This document shows, in pieces, positions 24,520 through 33,158 of a stretch of 64,000 nucleotides of DNA. Source of the DNA: Nocardia sp. BMG51109. GTDB taxonomy: Bacteria; Actinomycetota; Actinomycetes; Mycobacteriales; Mycobacteriaceae. Under the pieces are notes generated by a model that was given only the letters and a program-made list of their open reading frames with translations, did no database searches and was not told the DNA's origin. The stretch's first letter is position 1, and every line of letters begins with the position of its first letter. The translations under genes were made by a program, and so were the position numbers. The DNA lies in assembly GCF_000526215.1 (NCBI RefSeq), contig NZ_JAFQ01000004.1, forward strand, positions 5,580,001-5,644,000. The letters are read 5' to 3'.

Positions 24520-25401
24520 TCAGACGAACGGTGCCAGCGCCGCTTCGAGCGCGGCATGCTGCGCGGTGGGCAGCGGAGCTCCGGGCGAACGCTGCGGCCC
24601 AGCGGGGCGGCCGATGATTTCCATACCGGCCTTGATCGCGGCGTTGTAGCCGCCGCTGACGAAGTTGCTCATGACCGGGAAGATGCTGTGCCACTGTTTG
24701 CGGGCGAGTATGAGATCGCCGGCGGTGACCGCGTCGTAGACCTCGACCAGTTGCCTGGGCACGACGTTGGCGGCGCCGATAACGGAGCCTGCCGCGCCTT
24801 CGAGTAGCGCGGCGCAGAACAGCGTGTCCCAGCCGACGAACACCGACACCTTGTCGCCGAACTCGTGAATGAGCTGGGCGGCGGCGGTGAAGTCGCCGCT
24901 GGTGTCCTTGACGTATTGCACGTTGGGTACTTCGTCGATGAGTTCGCCCAGGATGGCGGGGGTGAGGTTGACGCCGGTGGCCGCCGGCAGGTTGTAGGCC
25001 ATGACCGGGATCGACACCGACGCGGCGACATCCTTGTAGTAGCTCTTGATCTCCTCGACGCTGAACGGCTCGTAGTACGGTGCCACGACCATGATGGCCT
25101 GGGCGCCGAGGCGTTCGGCGTGCTTGGACAAGGCGATGGCCTCGGCGGTGCTGGTGGCGCCGGTTTGCGGGACGACGGGAACCCGGCTGTCGGCCGCCTC
25201 GATCACCACTTCGAGCACCTCTTCGCGCTCGGCTCGGGACAGGGTCGAGAACTCACCGGTGGATCCGCAGGGAACGAGGCCGTGCACGCCTTCGGAGAGG
25301 GTGTGGTCGACCAGGGTGCGCAGACGAGCGGTATCGAGCTTCTCATCGGCTGTGAAAGGCGTGGCAACCGCCGAGTACACGCCGGCGAGCTTGGTAGCCA
25401 T
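24520..25401 (-). CDS. DapA/DHDPS-family aldolase or hydroxyproline-pathway deaminase
   Basis: A 293-residue class I aldolase-family enzyme. The Schiff-base lysine is K165 in VQYVKDTSGD, the partner tyrosine is Y136 in VMAYNLPA, and the GSTGEFSTLS loop is at residues ~47-56. Family members include dihydrodipicolinate synthase, N-acetylneuraminate lyase and 1-pyrroline-4-hydroxy-2-carboxylate deaminase. With a proline-racemase-family gene and aldehyde dehydrogenases nearby, the last activity (giving 2-oxoglutarate semialdehyde) is the most attractive, but a lyase for another 2-keto acid is possible. A terminator lies between this gene and the dehydrogenase genes upstream, so it is probably transcribed separately. 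A strong hairpin follows the stop. Confidence 0.82.
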   Translation of the reverse strand: MATKLAGVYSAVATPFTADEKLDTARLRTLVDHTLSEGVHGLVPCGSTGEFSTLSRAEREEVLEVVIEAADSRVPVVPQTGATSTAEAIALSKHAERLGAQAIMVVAPYYEPFSVEEIKSYYKDVAASVSIPVMAYNLPAATGVNLTPAILGELIDEVPNVQYVKDTSGDFTAAAQLIHEFGDKVSVFVGWDTLFCAALLEGAAGSVIGAANVVPRQLVEVYDAVTAGDLILARKQWHSIFPVMSNFVSGGYNAAIKAGMEIIGRPAGPQRSPGAPLPTAQHAALEAALAPFV

Positions 25402-25494
25402 GGTTTCCTCCAATGTGGTTGGTGCTGACCATGTTTCGGACAGCGGAGTTGGGTTGCGGTAGCCGTGTGGTCTGGCCGCGGGGTGCAAGGTTGT

Positions 25495-25599
25495 TCAGGC
25501 ACGTCCTGCGCGTAATGCCACGGCGTCGCCTTCGGGCGCCTCCGAGTCCTCGCCCGGGCGCGCGACGAGCAGGTAGACCAGGCCGGCCACGATTGTCTT
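25495..25599 (-). pseudogene. remnant of the last ~34 codons of a membrane transporter
   Basis: The minus strand reads KTIVAGLVYLLVARPGEDSE and then APEGDAVALRAGRA before a TGA at 25495-25497. A final membrane helix followed by an acidic cytoplasmic tail is typical of permease C termini. The fragment begins immediately next to the terminator hairpin at 25608-25652, so the rest of the gene has been deleted. Catabolic operons of this type often include such a permease. Confidence 0.5.
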
Positions 25600-25607
25600 G
25601 TGTAAAA

Positions 25608-25652
25608 GGGCCCGCCGATGCTCTACCCGAGGGATGACTCACCGGCGGGCCC
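25608..25652 (-). terminator. rho-independent terminator of the dehydrogenase operon
   Basis: On the minus strand GGGCCCGCCG (25652-25643) pairs with CGGCGGGCCC (25617-25608) and is followed by TTTTACA. It lies 41 nt beyond the stop of the aldehyde dehydrogenase at 25693. Confidence 0.8.
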
Positions 25653-25692
25653 GAGCTGCTCGCGCCGGGGAGCGCTTCGGTGCGGCGGTGTC

Positions 25693-27180
25693 CTACATCG
25701 TGTTGGTGAAAACCATTCGGTGCCAAGGCTTGTGGGCCTCGGCGGTGATGTCGGTCATCACGTGTTTGATGTTGGTGTACTCGTCCAGTGAGTAGGTGGA
25801 CATGTCCTTGCCGTAGCCGGATGCCTTGTATCCGCCGTGCGGCATCTCGCTGATGATCGGGATGTGATCGTTGATCCACACGCACCCCGCCTGGATGTCG
25901 CGTGCGGCGCGGCCCGCCCGGTATATGTCCTTGGTCCATGCCGAGGCGGCGAGTCCGTAGACGGTGTCGTTGGCCAATGCGAGGCCGTCGTCGTCGCTGT
26001 CGAACGGCAGGGCCACCAGGACCGGGCCGAACACCTCCTGCTGGACGATCTCGCTGTCCTGACGAGCATCGGCGATCAGCGTGGGAGCGTAGTAGCTGCC
26101 CGCGTCGAGATCATCACCGGGAATCGTTGCCCCGCAGACTATTCGGGCACCGTCATCGCGCGCCCGGTCGACCATCGCCGCGACCCGGTGCTGCTGGGTC
26201 CATGAGATCAACGGTCCCAGGTCGGTGTCGTGGTCGCCGGTCGGGCCGAGGGTCACCGCCGACATGATCGTGGCGACCCGGTCGAGGAACTTCTCGTACA
26301 GGGGTCGCTGCACGTAGGCGCGAGTGGCCGCGGTGCAGTCCTGGCCGGTGTTGATCAGCGCGGCGGCGACCGCGCCCTGGGCCGCGGCCTCCAGGTCGGC
26401 ATCGTCGAAAACGACGAAGGGCGCCTTACCGCCCAGCTCCAGATGCAGGCGTTTGCCGGGCACCGTCGCGGCGATAGCCTGCCCCACCGGCGTCGATCCG
26501 GTGAACGAGACCATCGAGACGTCCGGATGGGTCACCAGCGCCTGCCCGGCACCGCGGCCGGAGCCGGTCACCACGTTGATCACCCCGTCCGGGATACCGG
26601 CGCGGGTGGCCGCCTCGGCGAACATCAGCGACGTCAGCGGCGTGAGTTCGGCCGGCTTCAGCACGATGGTGTTGCCCGCCGCGACCGCGGGCAGAATCTT
26701 CCACGCCGCCATCTGCAACGGGTAGTTCCAGGGGGCGATGGATCCGATCACTCCGATGGGTTCGCGCCGAATCGTCGACGTGTGCTCGGGTGAGTATTCA
26801 CCGGCCGCCTTACCCTCGAGATTGCGGGCGGCACCGGCGAAGAACGACACGTTGTCGATAACGCCGGGCACATCGAAGTTCATGGTCAACCGGATCGGCT
26901 TACCGGCCTGTCGCGATTCCACGGCGGCCAGGTCGTCGCGGATACGTTCGAGCTCTCGAGCCCAGGCGAGCATGAGACCGGACCGCTCGCCGGGGGTGGC
27001 CCGGCTCCAGCCGCGGAAGGCCGCACCGGCGGCCGCGACCGCGGCGTCGACGTCGGCGGCATCAGCGGCCGGGCCCTTGGCCAGTTCGGCTCCGGTCGAG
27101 GGGTCGATCACGATCACCTCGCCGGTCCCGGTGCCGTCGGCGAAGCGGCCGTTGACGAACTGAAGTGGTTCTTTCCACAT
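25693..27180 (-). CDS. aldehyde dehydrogenase, gamma-aminobutyraldehyde/betaine-aldehyde type
   Basis: A 495-residue NAD(P)-dependent aldehyde dehydrogenase. The general-base Glu is in HLELGGKAPFVVF and the catalytic Cys is in INTGQDCTAATRAYVQ, a variant typical of aminobutyraldehyde dehydrogenases (PatD/YdcW type). The cofactor loop FTGSTPVG and the C-terminal GYGKDMSTYSLDEYTNIKHV are intact. It would oxidise an amino- or keto-aldehyde to the acid. It lies 19 nt downstream of a second aldehyde dehydrogenase in the same operon, with a terminator after it. A role in oxidising 2-oxoglutarate semialdehyde is possible from context but not proven. Confidence 0.87.
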   Translation of the reverse strand: MWKEPLQFVNGRFADGTGTGEVIVIDPSTGAELAKGPAADAADVDAAVAAAGAAFRGWSRATPGERSGLMLAWARELERIRDDLAAVESRQAGKPIRLTMNFDVPGVIDNVSFFAGAARNLEGKAAGEYSPEHTSTIRREPIGVIGSIAPWNYPLQMAAWKILPAVAAGNTIVLKPAELTPLTSLMFAEAATRAGIPDGVINVVTGSGRGAGQALVTHPDVSMVSFTGSTPVGQAIAATVPGKRLHLELGGKAPFVVFDDADLEAAAQGAVAAALINTGQDCTAATRAYVQRPLYEKFLDRVATIMSAVTLGPTGDHDTDLGPLISWTQQHRVAAMVDRARDDGARIVCGATIPGDDLDAGSYYAPTLIADARQDSEIVQQEVFGPVLVALPFDSDDDGLALANDTVYGLAASAWTKDIYRAGRAARDIQAGCVWINDHIPIISEMPHGGYKASGYGKDMSTYSLDEYTNIKHVMTDITAEAHKPWHRMVFTNTM

Positions 27181-27199
27181 GTGTGTAGTCCTTCCGCCG

Positions 27200-28681
27200 C
27201 TAGCGCGTGTCGACCATGACGTGCTTGAGCCGGGTGAACTCGAGCAGTCCGAGTTCGGCGTTCTCGGTGCCGACTCCGGAGGCGCCGAATCCGCTGACCG
27301 GCAGATCCGCGGCGAACACCAGATGATTGTTGACCCAGACCGTGCCGAAGTTCAGTGCGTTCTGCACCCGTTGCGCGCGCCCGACATCGGTGGTGAATAC
27401 GGACGCGGCCAGTCCGTACCGCGTGCCGTTGGCCTTGGCCAGGGCGTCGTCCTCGGAATCGAAGGACTGCACCGTGAACACCGGGCCGAAGATCTCCTCG
27501 ACCACCAATTCCTCGTCGTCGCGGACGTCGGTGACGACCGTGGGGGCGAGCAGGTAGCCGGGCCCTTCGACGATCCCGCCGCCCGTGACGATCCGTGCGC
27601 CGGGGCTGCGTCCCGCGATCTTGTCCAGCACGCGATCGCGCTGCGCGAGAGAGTTCATCGGGCCGATCGTGGTGGCCGGGTCGAGGATGTCGCCGACCTT
27701 CTCGCGTTCGCACCGGACCTTCAGGCCCTCGACGACCGCGTCGACGATCGAGGAGTGCGCGATGACGCGGCTGGCCGCCATGCATTCCTGGCCGGTGTTG
27801 TACAGGCCGCCGGCGGCGATCGCGTCGAGCGCGGACTCGAGATCGGCGTCGTCGAAGACGAGGACCGGCGAGTTGCCGCCCAGCTCCATGATCGACTTCT
27901 TCACCCCGTCGGCGGCGGCCGCGCCGACGCGTCGCCCGGTCTCGATGGATCCGGTGAACGACACCGCGGCCACCGCCGGATGCCGGGTCAAGGCGTCCCC
28001 GGCCACGGCCCCGGTGCCGAACACGACGTTGAAAACACCCGGCGGCAACTGCTCGGCGATCGCTTCGGCGAGCAGGGCGGTGGAGTACGGGGTGGTCTCG
28101 GCCGGTTTGAGGACGAAGGTGTTGCCGGTGGCGAGTGCGGGGAAGACTTTGGCGACGGCCTGTAGCAGCGGGTAGTTCCACGGGGTGATGCCCGCGATCA
28201 CGCCGAGCGGTTCACGCCGCATGATCGAGGTGACGCCGTCGAGATAGTCGCCGCCGGCGGGCGCGGGCAGGGTGCGTGCCGCACCGGCGAAGAACCGCAT
28301 GGCGTCCACGACGCCGGGCAGTTCCTCGTCGACGACGACCTGGAGCGGCTTACCCGCGTCGATCGCCTCGACGTAGGAGAATTCGGGCAGGCGCGCTTCG
28401 ATGGCTGCCGCCACGTCGAGCAGCAGTTTGCTGCGCCGCCCGGGTGTCAGTGCCGCCCAGCCGGGCTGGGCGCGGCGGGCCGCCTCGACCGCGCCGGCCA
28501 CGTCGGCCGGTGTGGAGGCCGGTACCCGGCCGAGTTCGCCGCCGGTCGAGGGATTGAACACGGTGATGCGTTCGGTGGTGTCGGCTTGCTGCCATGTGCC
28601 GTCGATGAAATTGGCGCCGTCGATACGGCGGGCTATCGCCGTCAGTGCCTGGTCGTAGCCGGTTTCGGTGACCGCGGTCAT
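27200..28681 (-). CDS. aldehyde dehydrogenase family protein
   Basis: A 493-residue aldehyde dehydrogenase, only moderately similar to its neighbour. Catalytic Cys is in LYNTGQECMAASRVIAH, general base in SIMELGGNSPVLVFDDADL, and PWNYPLLQ is the substrate-tunnel motif. The start (ATG 28681) follows AAGGAG with good spacing; a longer open frame upstream has no support. The start overlaps the stop of the subunit-3-like gene by ATGA, tying it to the GMC oxidoreductase pair, which probably generates its aldehyde substrate. Confidence 0.87.
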   Translation of the reverse strand: MTAVTETGYDQALTAIARRIDGANFIDGTWQQADTTERITVFNPSTGGELGRVPASTPADVAGAVEAARRAQPGWAALTPGRRSKLLLDVAAAIEARLPEFSYVEAIDAGKPLQVVVDEELPGVVDAMRFFAGAARTLPAPAGGDYLDGVTSIMRREPLGVIAGITPWNYPLLQAVAKVFPALATGNTFVLKPAETTPYSTALLAEAIAEQLPPGVFNVVFGTGAVAGDALTRHPAVAAVSFTGSIETGRRVGAAAADGVKKSIMELGGNSPVLVFDDADLESALDAIAAGGLYNTGQECMAASRVIAHSSIVDAVVEGLKVRCEREKVGDILDPATTIGPMNSLAQRDRVLDKIAGRSPGARIVTGGGIVEGPGYLLAPTVVTDVRDDEELVVEEIFGPVFTVQSFDSEDDALAKANGTRYGLAASVFTTDVGRAQRVQNALNFGTVWVNNHLVFAADLPVSGFGASGVGTENAELGLLEFTRLKHVMVDTR

Positions 28682-29130
28682 GGAATGCTCCTTATCGTCT
28701 GGTCGAAATCGGGTGGGCGTCGAAAGCCGCCGTGATAGGCCGTCGCGCCGTCGAAAACCTCGTCGGAGAGTTCGTCGGCGGCCAGCGAGACCGGTGCCGG
28801 CCTGCGCTCCTGGCCGGGGTAGCCGATGAGGTCGCGAACGATCGGCGTCATGTAGTACGCCCCGGCGACGACGCCCGCGAGGGTGTCGAACAGCTCGCGG
28901 TGGTCGTCGCGGAGAGCGCGTAGGTCGGCGTCGAGTGAATTGCTGTCGGTGAGCCGATCCAGCAGGGCGGTGAGTTCGGTGGCCATGTCGTCGCGAGCGC
29001 GCAGTGCTCGCGCGAGCCACTCGTGATCGGGGTCGGCCGACCGCAGTGCGGGCCGGTCGGTGGTTTCCGGCACCAGGACATCGGCGATGGCCAGCGCGGT
29101 CTTCAGTTGCGGTGCTGTCAGCGCGATCAT
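28678..29130 (-). CDS. gluconate 2-dehydrogenase subunit 3-like small subunit
   Basis: A 150-residue protein with the family motif GAYYMTPIVRDLIGYPGQER near residue 90. In known gluconate/sorbitol dehydrogenases this subunit accompanies a GMC flavoprotein and often carries a Tat signal; no Tat signal is visible here, so the complex may be cytoplasmic. Overlaps of ATGA with the GMC gene before it and the aldehyde dehydrogenase after it indicate coupled translation and a stoichiometric complex. Confidence 0.8.
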   Translation of the reverse strand: MIALTAPQLKTALAIADVLVPETTDRPALRSADPDHEWLARALRARDDMATELTALLDRLTDSNSLDADLRALRDDHRELFDTLAGVVAGAYYMTPIVRDLIGYPGQERRPAPVSLAADELSDEVFDGATAYHGGFRRPPDFDQTIRSIP

Positions 29131-30761
29131 TGGGCTACCTCGACATTCTTGGCTGTTTCGGCGAGATGTTCCGCAGCGCGCAGGGCCAGCGCGGTGATCG
29201 TGGCGGTCGGGTTGACCGCGCCGGAGGTGGTCATGACGCTGCCGTCGACGATCGCCAGGTTGGGCACGTCGTGGGTGATGTTCCAGCGGTCGACCACCGA
29301 GCGCGCCGGATCGTCACCCATCGCGGCGGTGCCCAGTAGATGCCCTGGCTGGTCCGGCCACAGATCGGTCGCCATGGTGGCCACGGCACCGGCGGCGCGG
29401 TGCGCCTCGGTGGCGCGCTCGATGTTGAACGCGAGCAGCTTGCGGGTGTTGTCCGACAATCGGTACCGGATGCGTGGTGCCGGGATGCCGTTGCTGTCGG
29501 TGAGTTCCGGGTCCAGATCGACAGTGTTGGATTCCTCGGGCATGTCCTGGGAGTTGATCCCCCATTGCAGGCTGCGTCCCAAGGTCTCGTCGATGCGCCG
29601 GTGCACGGCCGGTCCCCACTGGGTGTCGAAATCGTCGCGGTCGTACAGCGACAGCGCCCGCAGCGGACCGCCCGTGGGCATGACCTGCCATTTCGCCCCA
29701 CCCGCGAATCCACGCGACAGGTCGGTCTCGTAGAACTCCAGTGAATGGATCGACTGCCCGGCCGGGCCGAGCCAGCTTTCCAGCGGTTCGTCGTAGACGC
29801 CGGTGACCTCGGCGTTGGGGTGCAGCATCAGCCGTTTGCCCACCAATCCGGAGGAGTTGGCCAGCCCGTCCGGTGCGCCCGGGTGCGCCGACAGATGCAG
29901 TAGCCGGGGCGTGCCGATGCCATTGGCGGCCAGCACCACGAAGCGCGCACGCTGGCGATGCTCGGTGCCGTCGGCGTCGAAGTACAGCGCGCCGTCGGCT
30001 CGGCCACGGTCGTCCACGAGGATCTTGTGGACCCGGGCGCCGGTGACCAGCTTCGCGCCGTGTTTGATGGCGGTCGGCCAGTGCGTGATGTCGAACGAGG
30101 CCTTGGCGCCCTCCGGGCATCCGGTCTCACAGGTGCCCCATCGGACACACCGTGCGCGTTCGCCGATCCGCTGGGAGGCGATGGCGTTGGGCGCCGGCCA
30201 CCAGTGCCAGCCGAGTTTGTTCATCCCGCGGGCCGCGATACGGCCGACCGCGCCGATGGGATGCGGCGGCATCGGCACCTCCATCGGCGGATACATCGGA
30301 TCGCCCTCGACCCCGGCGACACCGACTGCCCGATCGATGCGGTCGTAGTACGGTGCGAGTTCCCCGTAGGAGATCGGCCAGTCCTCGGCGACACCGTCGA
30401 GGGTGTAGGTCCGGAAGTCCGACGGCAGCAACCGCATCCAATGCCCGCCGTAGAGCAGGGTGCTGCCACCGACGCCGCCGAGCATCACCGGATGGACATC
30501 CGATTCCGAGACGTTGGTCGGATAATCGGTGGCCAGCGCACGGATGTTGGGTTCGTGATGCCACTTCTGCTGCGACAACAGCTCCCACTCCGGCTTGTCA
30601 CCGGGAAACTCGGTGGGATTGAACCATCGGCTCTGCTCGAGGCAGGTGACCGAGAACCCGTGCTGAGCCATGTGCTGAGCGACCACAGCGCCCGAGGGGC
30701 CCGCGCCGATGATGAGGACGTCGACACGGTCGGCTTCGGTTGTGGACACACTCCTGCTCAT
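29127..30761 (-). CDS. GMC-family FAD oxidoreductase
   Basis: A 544-residue flavoprotein. The ADP-binding motif is VLIIGAGPSGAVVAQH near residue 15. GGVGGSTLLYGGHWMRL is the FAD-contact region. The catalytic His/Asn pair is in GHLLGTAAMGDDP and SGAVNPTATITALAL near the C terminus. A Cys-rich segment (RCVRWGTCETGC) near residue 205 recalls sugar-alcohol and gluconate dehydrogenases of this family. It probably oxidises an alcohol (or amine) to the aldehyde used by the next enzymes, with electrons passing to a quinone or cytochrome rather than O2. First gene of a four-gene minus-strand operon, with an operator-like palindrome 42 nt upstream. Confidence 0.85.
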   Translation of the reverse strand: MSRSVSTTEADRVDVLIIGAGPSGAVVAQHMAQHGFSVTCLEQSRWFNPTEFPGDKPEWELLSQQKWHHEPNIRALATDYPTNVSESDVHPVMLGGVGGSTLLYGGHWMRLLPSDFRTYTLDGVAEDWPISYGELAPYYDRIDRAVGVAGVEGDPMYPPMEVPMPPHPIGAVGRIAARGMNKLGWHWWPAPNAIASQRIGERARCVRWGTCETGCPEGAKASFDITHWPTAIKHGAKLVTGARVHKILVDDRGRADGALYFDADGTEHRQRARFVVLAANGIGTPRLLHLSAHPGAPDGLANSSGLVGKRLMLHPNAEVTGVYDEPLESWLGPAGQSIHSLEFYETDLSRGFAGGAKWQVMPTGGPLRALSLYDRDDFDTQWGPAVHRRIDETLGRSLQWGINSQDMPEESNTVDLDPELTDSNGIPAPRIRYRLSDNTRKLLAFNIERATEAHRAAGAVATMATDLWPDQPGHLLGTAAMGDDPARSVVDRWNITHDVPNLAIVDGSVMTTSGAVNPTATITALALRAAEHLAETAKNVEVAQ

Positions 30762-30802
30762 CGGAACTCCTTCGGTGCGAGAGGTGCCATAAGGCTAAAT
30801 CA

Positions 30803-30822
30803 AATAGCCATTAATGGCAATT
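30803..30822. promoter_or_regulatory. palindromic operator before the GMC operon
   Basis: AATAGCCATTAATGGCAATT is palindromic at 18 of 20 positions, with a perfect GCCATTAATGGC core (30807-30818). Placed just upstream of the GMC gene and close to the FadR-type gene, it is a likely binding site of that regulator. Confidence 0.55.
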
Positions 30823-30985
30823 ACCGTGTCCGCAACCGCGGTGGAGGGATGCAGGCAGGGCTACGTGCGGTGGACACTCCAGCGGCGGGAAACGACACGG
30901 TCACCGGGCGCTCCGGGGCACGGTCGTCCGCAGGGTTCATCGGCGTCGAGTGACGGCACGCCGGGCATGCCGCCACCGAGGCGGA

Positions 30986-31741
30986 TCAGGCGTCGGCGAC
31001 GACGAAGTCCGGCTTCTGGCGGCGCGGGGCTTGCCGCAGCACATCGGCCACGATCGACTCGAAATGGCCCAGGTGGCGATACATCTCTTGCTCGATCTCG
31101 GCCGGATCGCCCCGGCGGAGCGCGGCCAGTGTGGCTGTGTGCAGCTCGATGCCGGCCGTGTAGTCCTCGGGCGTCCGCAGCATCATGTCGTGGATCGGGG
31201 TGAGCTCTTTTTCCAGGCCGAGCATCATCGCCTGCAGCGACGCGTTGCGCGCCGCCCGCCACATGATCCGATGGAACAGAGACTCCGCCTGAGCGGCGCG
31301 GGTGATGTTGTCGCTGTTGGCGGCGAGTAGGTCGATCGACTCCTGGAGCTCGGTGAAGTCTTGCTCGGTGGCGCGGAACGCGGCGAGCTGGGCGATGCGA
31401 GGCTCGAGCGTCTTGCGTGCTTCGAGGATGCGGAAGGTATCGTCGGGTTTCAGTTCGCCCCCGTCGAGCTGAGGGCTGTCGATCAGCCCATCGGGGATCC
31501 AGATCGAGACGATCTCGGAGTTGCCGTTGCGTCCGGGCCGGCGGGTGATGATCCCGGCATCGGCCAACCGTGTCATCGCGACACTCACGGTGGGGCGGGA
31601 GACGTCCATCTGGGTGGCCAGGGTTCGCTCACCCGGCAAGACGTCGCCGACCTTGAGTTCCCCGGCGCGGATCCGGTCGGCGATCTGGTTGATGACGTCC
31701 GTTGTGACACTTCGTGTTCGGACCGGATGAAACTCCGCCAT
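30986..31741 (-). CDS. FadR-type GntR-family transcriptional regulator
   Basis: A 251-residue regulator. The winged HTH is at residues ~10-70 (VINQIADRIRAGELKVGDVL, then GERTLATQMDVSRPTVSVAM), followed by an all-helical FCD ligand-binding domain in which FHRIMWRAARN and a later HLGHFESIV contribute His/Asp metal-site candidates. Such regulators sense small carboxylates. AGGAGG lies 13 nt before ATG 31741 but only 4 nt before a GTG at 31750, so the true start may be three codons earlier. It is divergent from the proline-racemase-family gene and probably controls both directions. Confidence 0.85.
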   Translation of the reverse strand: MAEFHPVRTRSVTTDVINQIADRIRAGELKVGDVLPGERTLATQMDVSRPTVSVAMTRLADAGIITRRPGRNGNSEIVSIWIPDGLIDSPQLDGGELKPDDTFRILEARKTLEPRIAQLAAFRATEQDFTELQESIDLLAANSDNITRAAQAESLFHRIMWRAARNASLQAMMLGLEKELTPIHDMMLRTPEDYTAGIELHTATLAALRRGDPAEIEQEMYRHLGHFESIVADVLRQAPRRQKPDFVVADA

Positions 31742-31860
31742 CGCAACCACACTGCCTCCTGTCGCGCCTGTATGCAAATGGTAAACAAGACTTGCCGATC
31801 GCGGGAGCCCGACAATCTCGCCCCGTGGCCGACGCTGGTCCTGGATCGTCAGTTTACATA

Positions 31861-31882
31861 AAGGCTATTCTAACTTACCTTT
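31861..31882. promoter_or_regulatory. possible operator in the divergent regulator/racemase promoter
   Basis: AAGGCTATTC...TACCTTT forms an inverted AAGG/CCTT pair. GGCTATT (31863-31869) is the same half-site, inverted, as AATAGCC in the palindrome at 30803-30822. It lies 78-99 nt before the 31960 start. Confidence 0.4.
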
Positions 31883-31959
31883 AAGGGTGATTTCTGGTTC
31901 GCTGACGGTGTTCGGCGGCCCTCATCGGCCATCGCGCCGCCAATCCGGATGGAGGACCT

Positions 31960-33009
31960 GTGAAGTTCAGTCGGATGCTCAATGTTGTCGACTGTCACGC
32001 CGAGGGGGAATCGGGCAAGGTTGTGGTGGGGGGCGTCGGCAACGTTCCCGGTGAGACCATGTTCGACAAGCGCGTGTATCTGGAGACCCACCTCGACCAG
32101 CTGCGTGAGCTGCTGTTGTTCGAGCCGCGCGGTGCGGTATGGCACAACGCCAACATCGTGCTGCCCTCCGGCAACCCGGCCGCCCAGCTGGGTTATGTGA
32201 TCCTCGAGTCGACCGAATATCCGGCCATGTCCGGGTCCAACACGATGTGTGTCGCGACGGTTCTGCTCGAGACCGGCATGCTGCCCATGACCGAACCGGT
32301 CACCGAGCTGGTACTCGAATCTCCCGCGGGCCTGATTCGCGTCGAGTGCGAATGCCGGGACGGAAAGGTGTTGCGTGCCAAGCTGTTCAACCAGCCCGCT
32401 TTCGTCTACCACCAGCAGCAGAGCATCGACGTACCCGGTATCGGCTCGCTCGTCGTCGATGTCGCCTACGGGGGCATGACCTATGTCCTGGTCGAGGCCG
32501 CCAAGGTCGGCTTCGACCTGGTGCCGTCGGAGGCCCGCGCGCTGTGTGAGGCCGGTCAGCGCATCAAGGTCGCCGCGGCCGAGCAACTGCCGGTCCGGCA
32601 TCCGGTGAATCCCGACATTCCGGGGATTACGCAGACCGCGTTCACCGGTCCTGTCTTCCGCGAGCGCGACGAGGACGGCACGGAATTCCTGCGGTCGAAG
32701 AACGCGGTGATCGTTTCGCCCGGGCGCGTGGACCGATCGCCCTGTGGCACCGGCACCTCCGCGCGGCTGGCGCTGCTGCACGCCCGCGGCGAGATCGAGG
32801 TGGGGCAGCTGTTCCGGCACGAGTCGCTGATCGGATCGGAATTCGATTCCCGGGTGGAGGAGACCACTGCGGTCGGCGACTATCCGGCAGTGGTGCCCAG
32901 CGTCTCCGGCCGGTCGTGGATCACCTCGTTCAATCAGCTCGTCCTGGATCCCTCCGATCCGTTTCCGCACGGTTACACGCCCAGCGACACTTGGATGAAC
33001 CAGGACTGA
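31960..33009 (+). CDS. proline racemase-family enzyme (hydroxyproline epimerase or dehydratase)
   Basis: A 349-residue member of the proline racemase superfamily. The second catalytic position is Cys (C262 in DRSPCGTGTSARLALL). The first is Ser (S91 in YPAMSGSNTM) instead of the Cys of true proline racemases. Ser/Cys members are known that epimerise 4-hydroxyproline or dehydrate trans-3-hydroxyproline, so a hydroxyproline substrate is most likely. The conserved DCHAEGE start and VLPSGNPAAQLG block are present. GTG 31960 follows GGAGG by 4 nt. It is divergent from the FadR-type regulator and followed by another GntR regulator, consistent with an inducible catabolic function. Confidence 0.83.
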   Translation: MKFSRMLNVVDCHAEGESGKVVVGGVGNVPGETMFDKRVYLETHLDQLRELLLFEPRGAVWHNANIVLPSGNPAAQLGYVILESTEYPAMSGSNTMCVATVLLETGMLPMTEPVTELVLESPAGLIRVECECRDGKVLRAKLFNQPAFVYHQQQSIDVPGIGSLVVDVAYGGMTYVLVEAAKVGFDLVPSEARALCEAGQRIKVAAAEQLPVRHPVNPDIPGITQTAFTGPVFRERDEDGTEFLRSKNAVIVSPGRVDRSPCGTGTSARLALLHARGEIEVGQLFRHESLIGSEFDSRVEETTAVGDYPAVVPSVSGRSWITSFNQLVLDPSDPFPHGYTPSDTWMNQD

Positions 33010-33090
33010 GCGCTCGACGCTGCTGCGCCGCTGCAGAGCGGCATCGGCACAGCAGAAGCGTCTGCACCGATCGAGACCCGTTGCACGTAA

Positions 33091-33105
33091 GATTGTCAGG
33101 CAATC
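33091..33105. promoter_or_regulatory. GntR-type operator candidate
   Basis: GATTGTCAGGCAATC has arms GATTG/CAATC and resembles the TTGTCNGACAA sites of FCD-type GntR regulators with one mismatch. It lies 54 nt before the GntR gene at 33159, suggesting autoregulation. Confidence 0.45.
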
Positions 33106-33158
33106 GGGCTGTCTCGGCGCGGGTCGGCCCCCAGCGATGCAAGCTGGATGGAGTTCTG

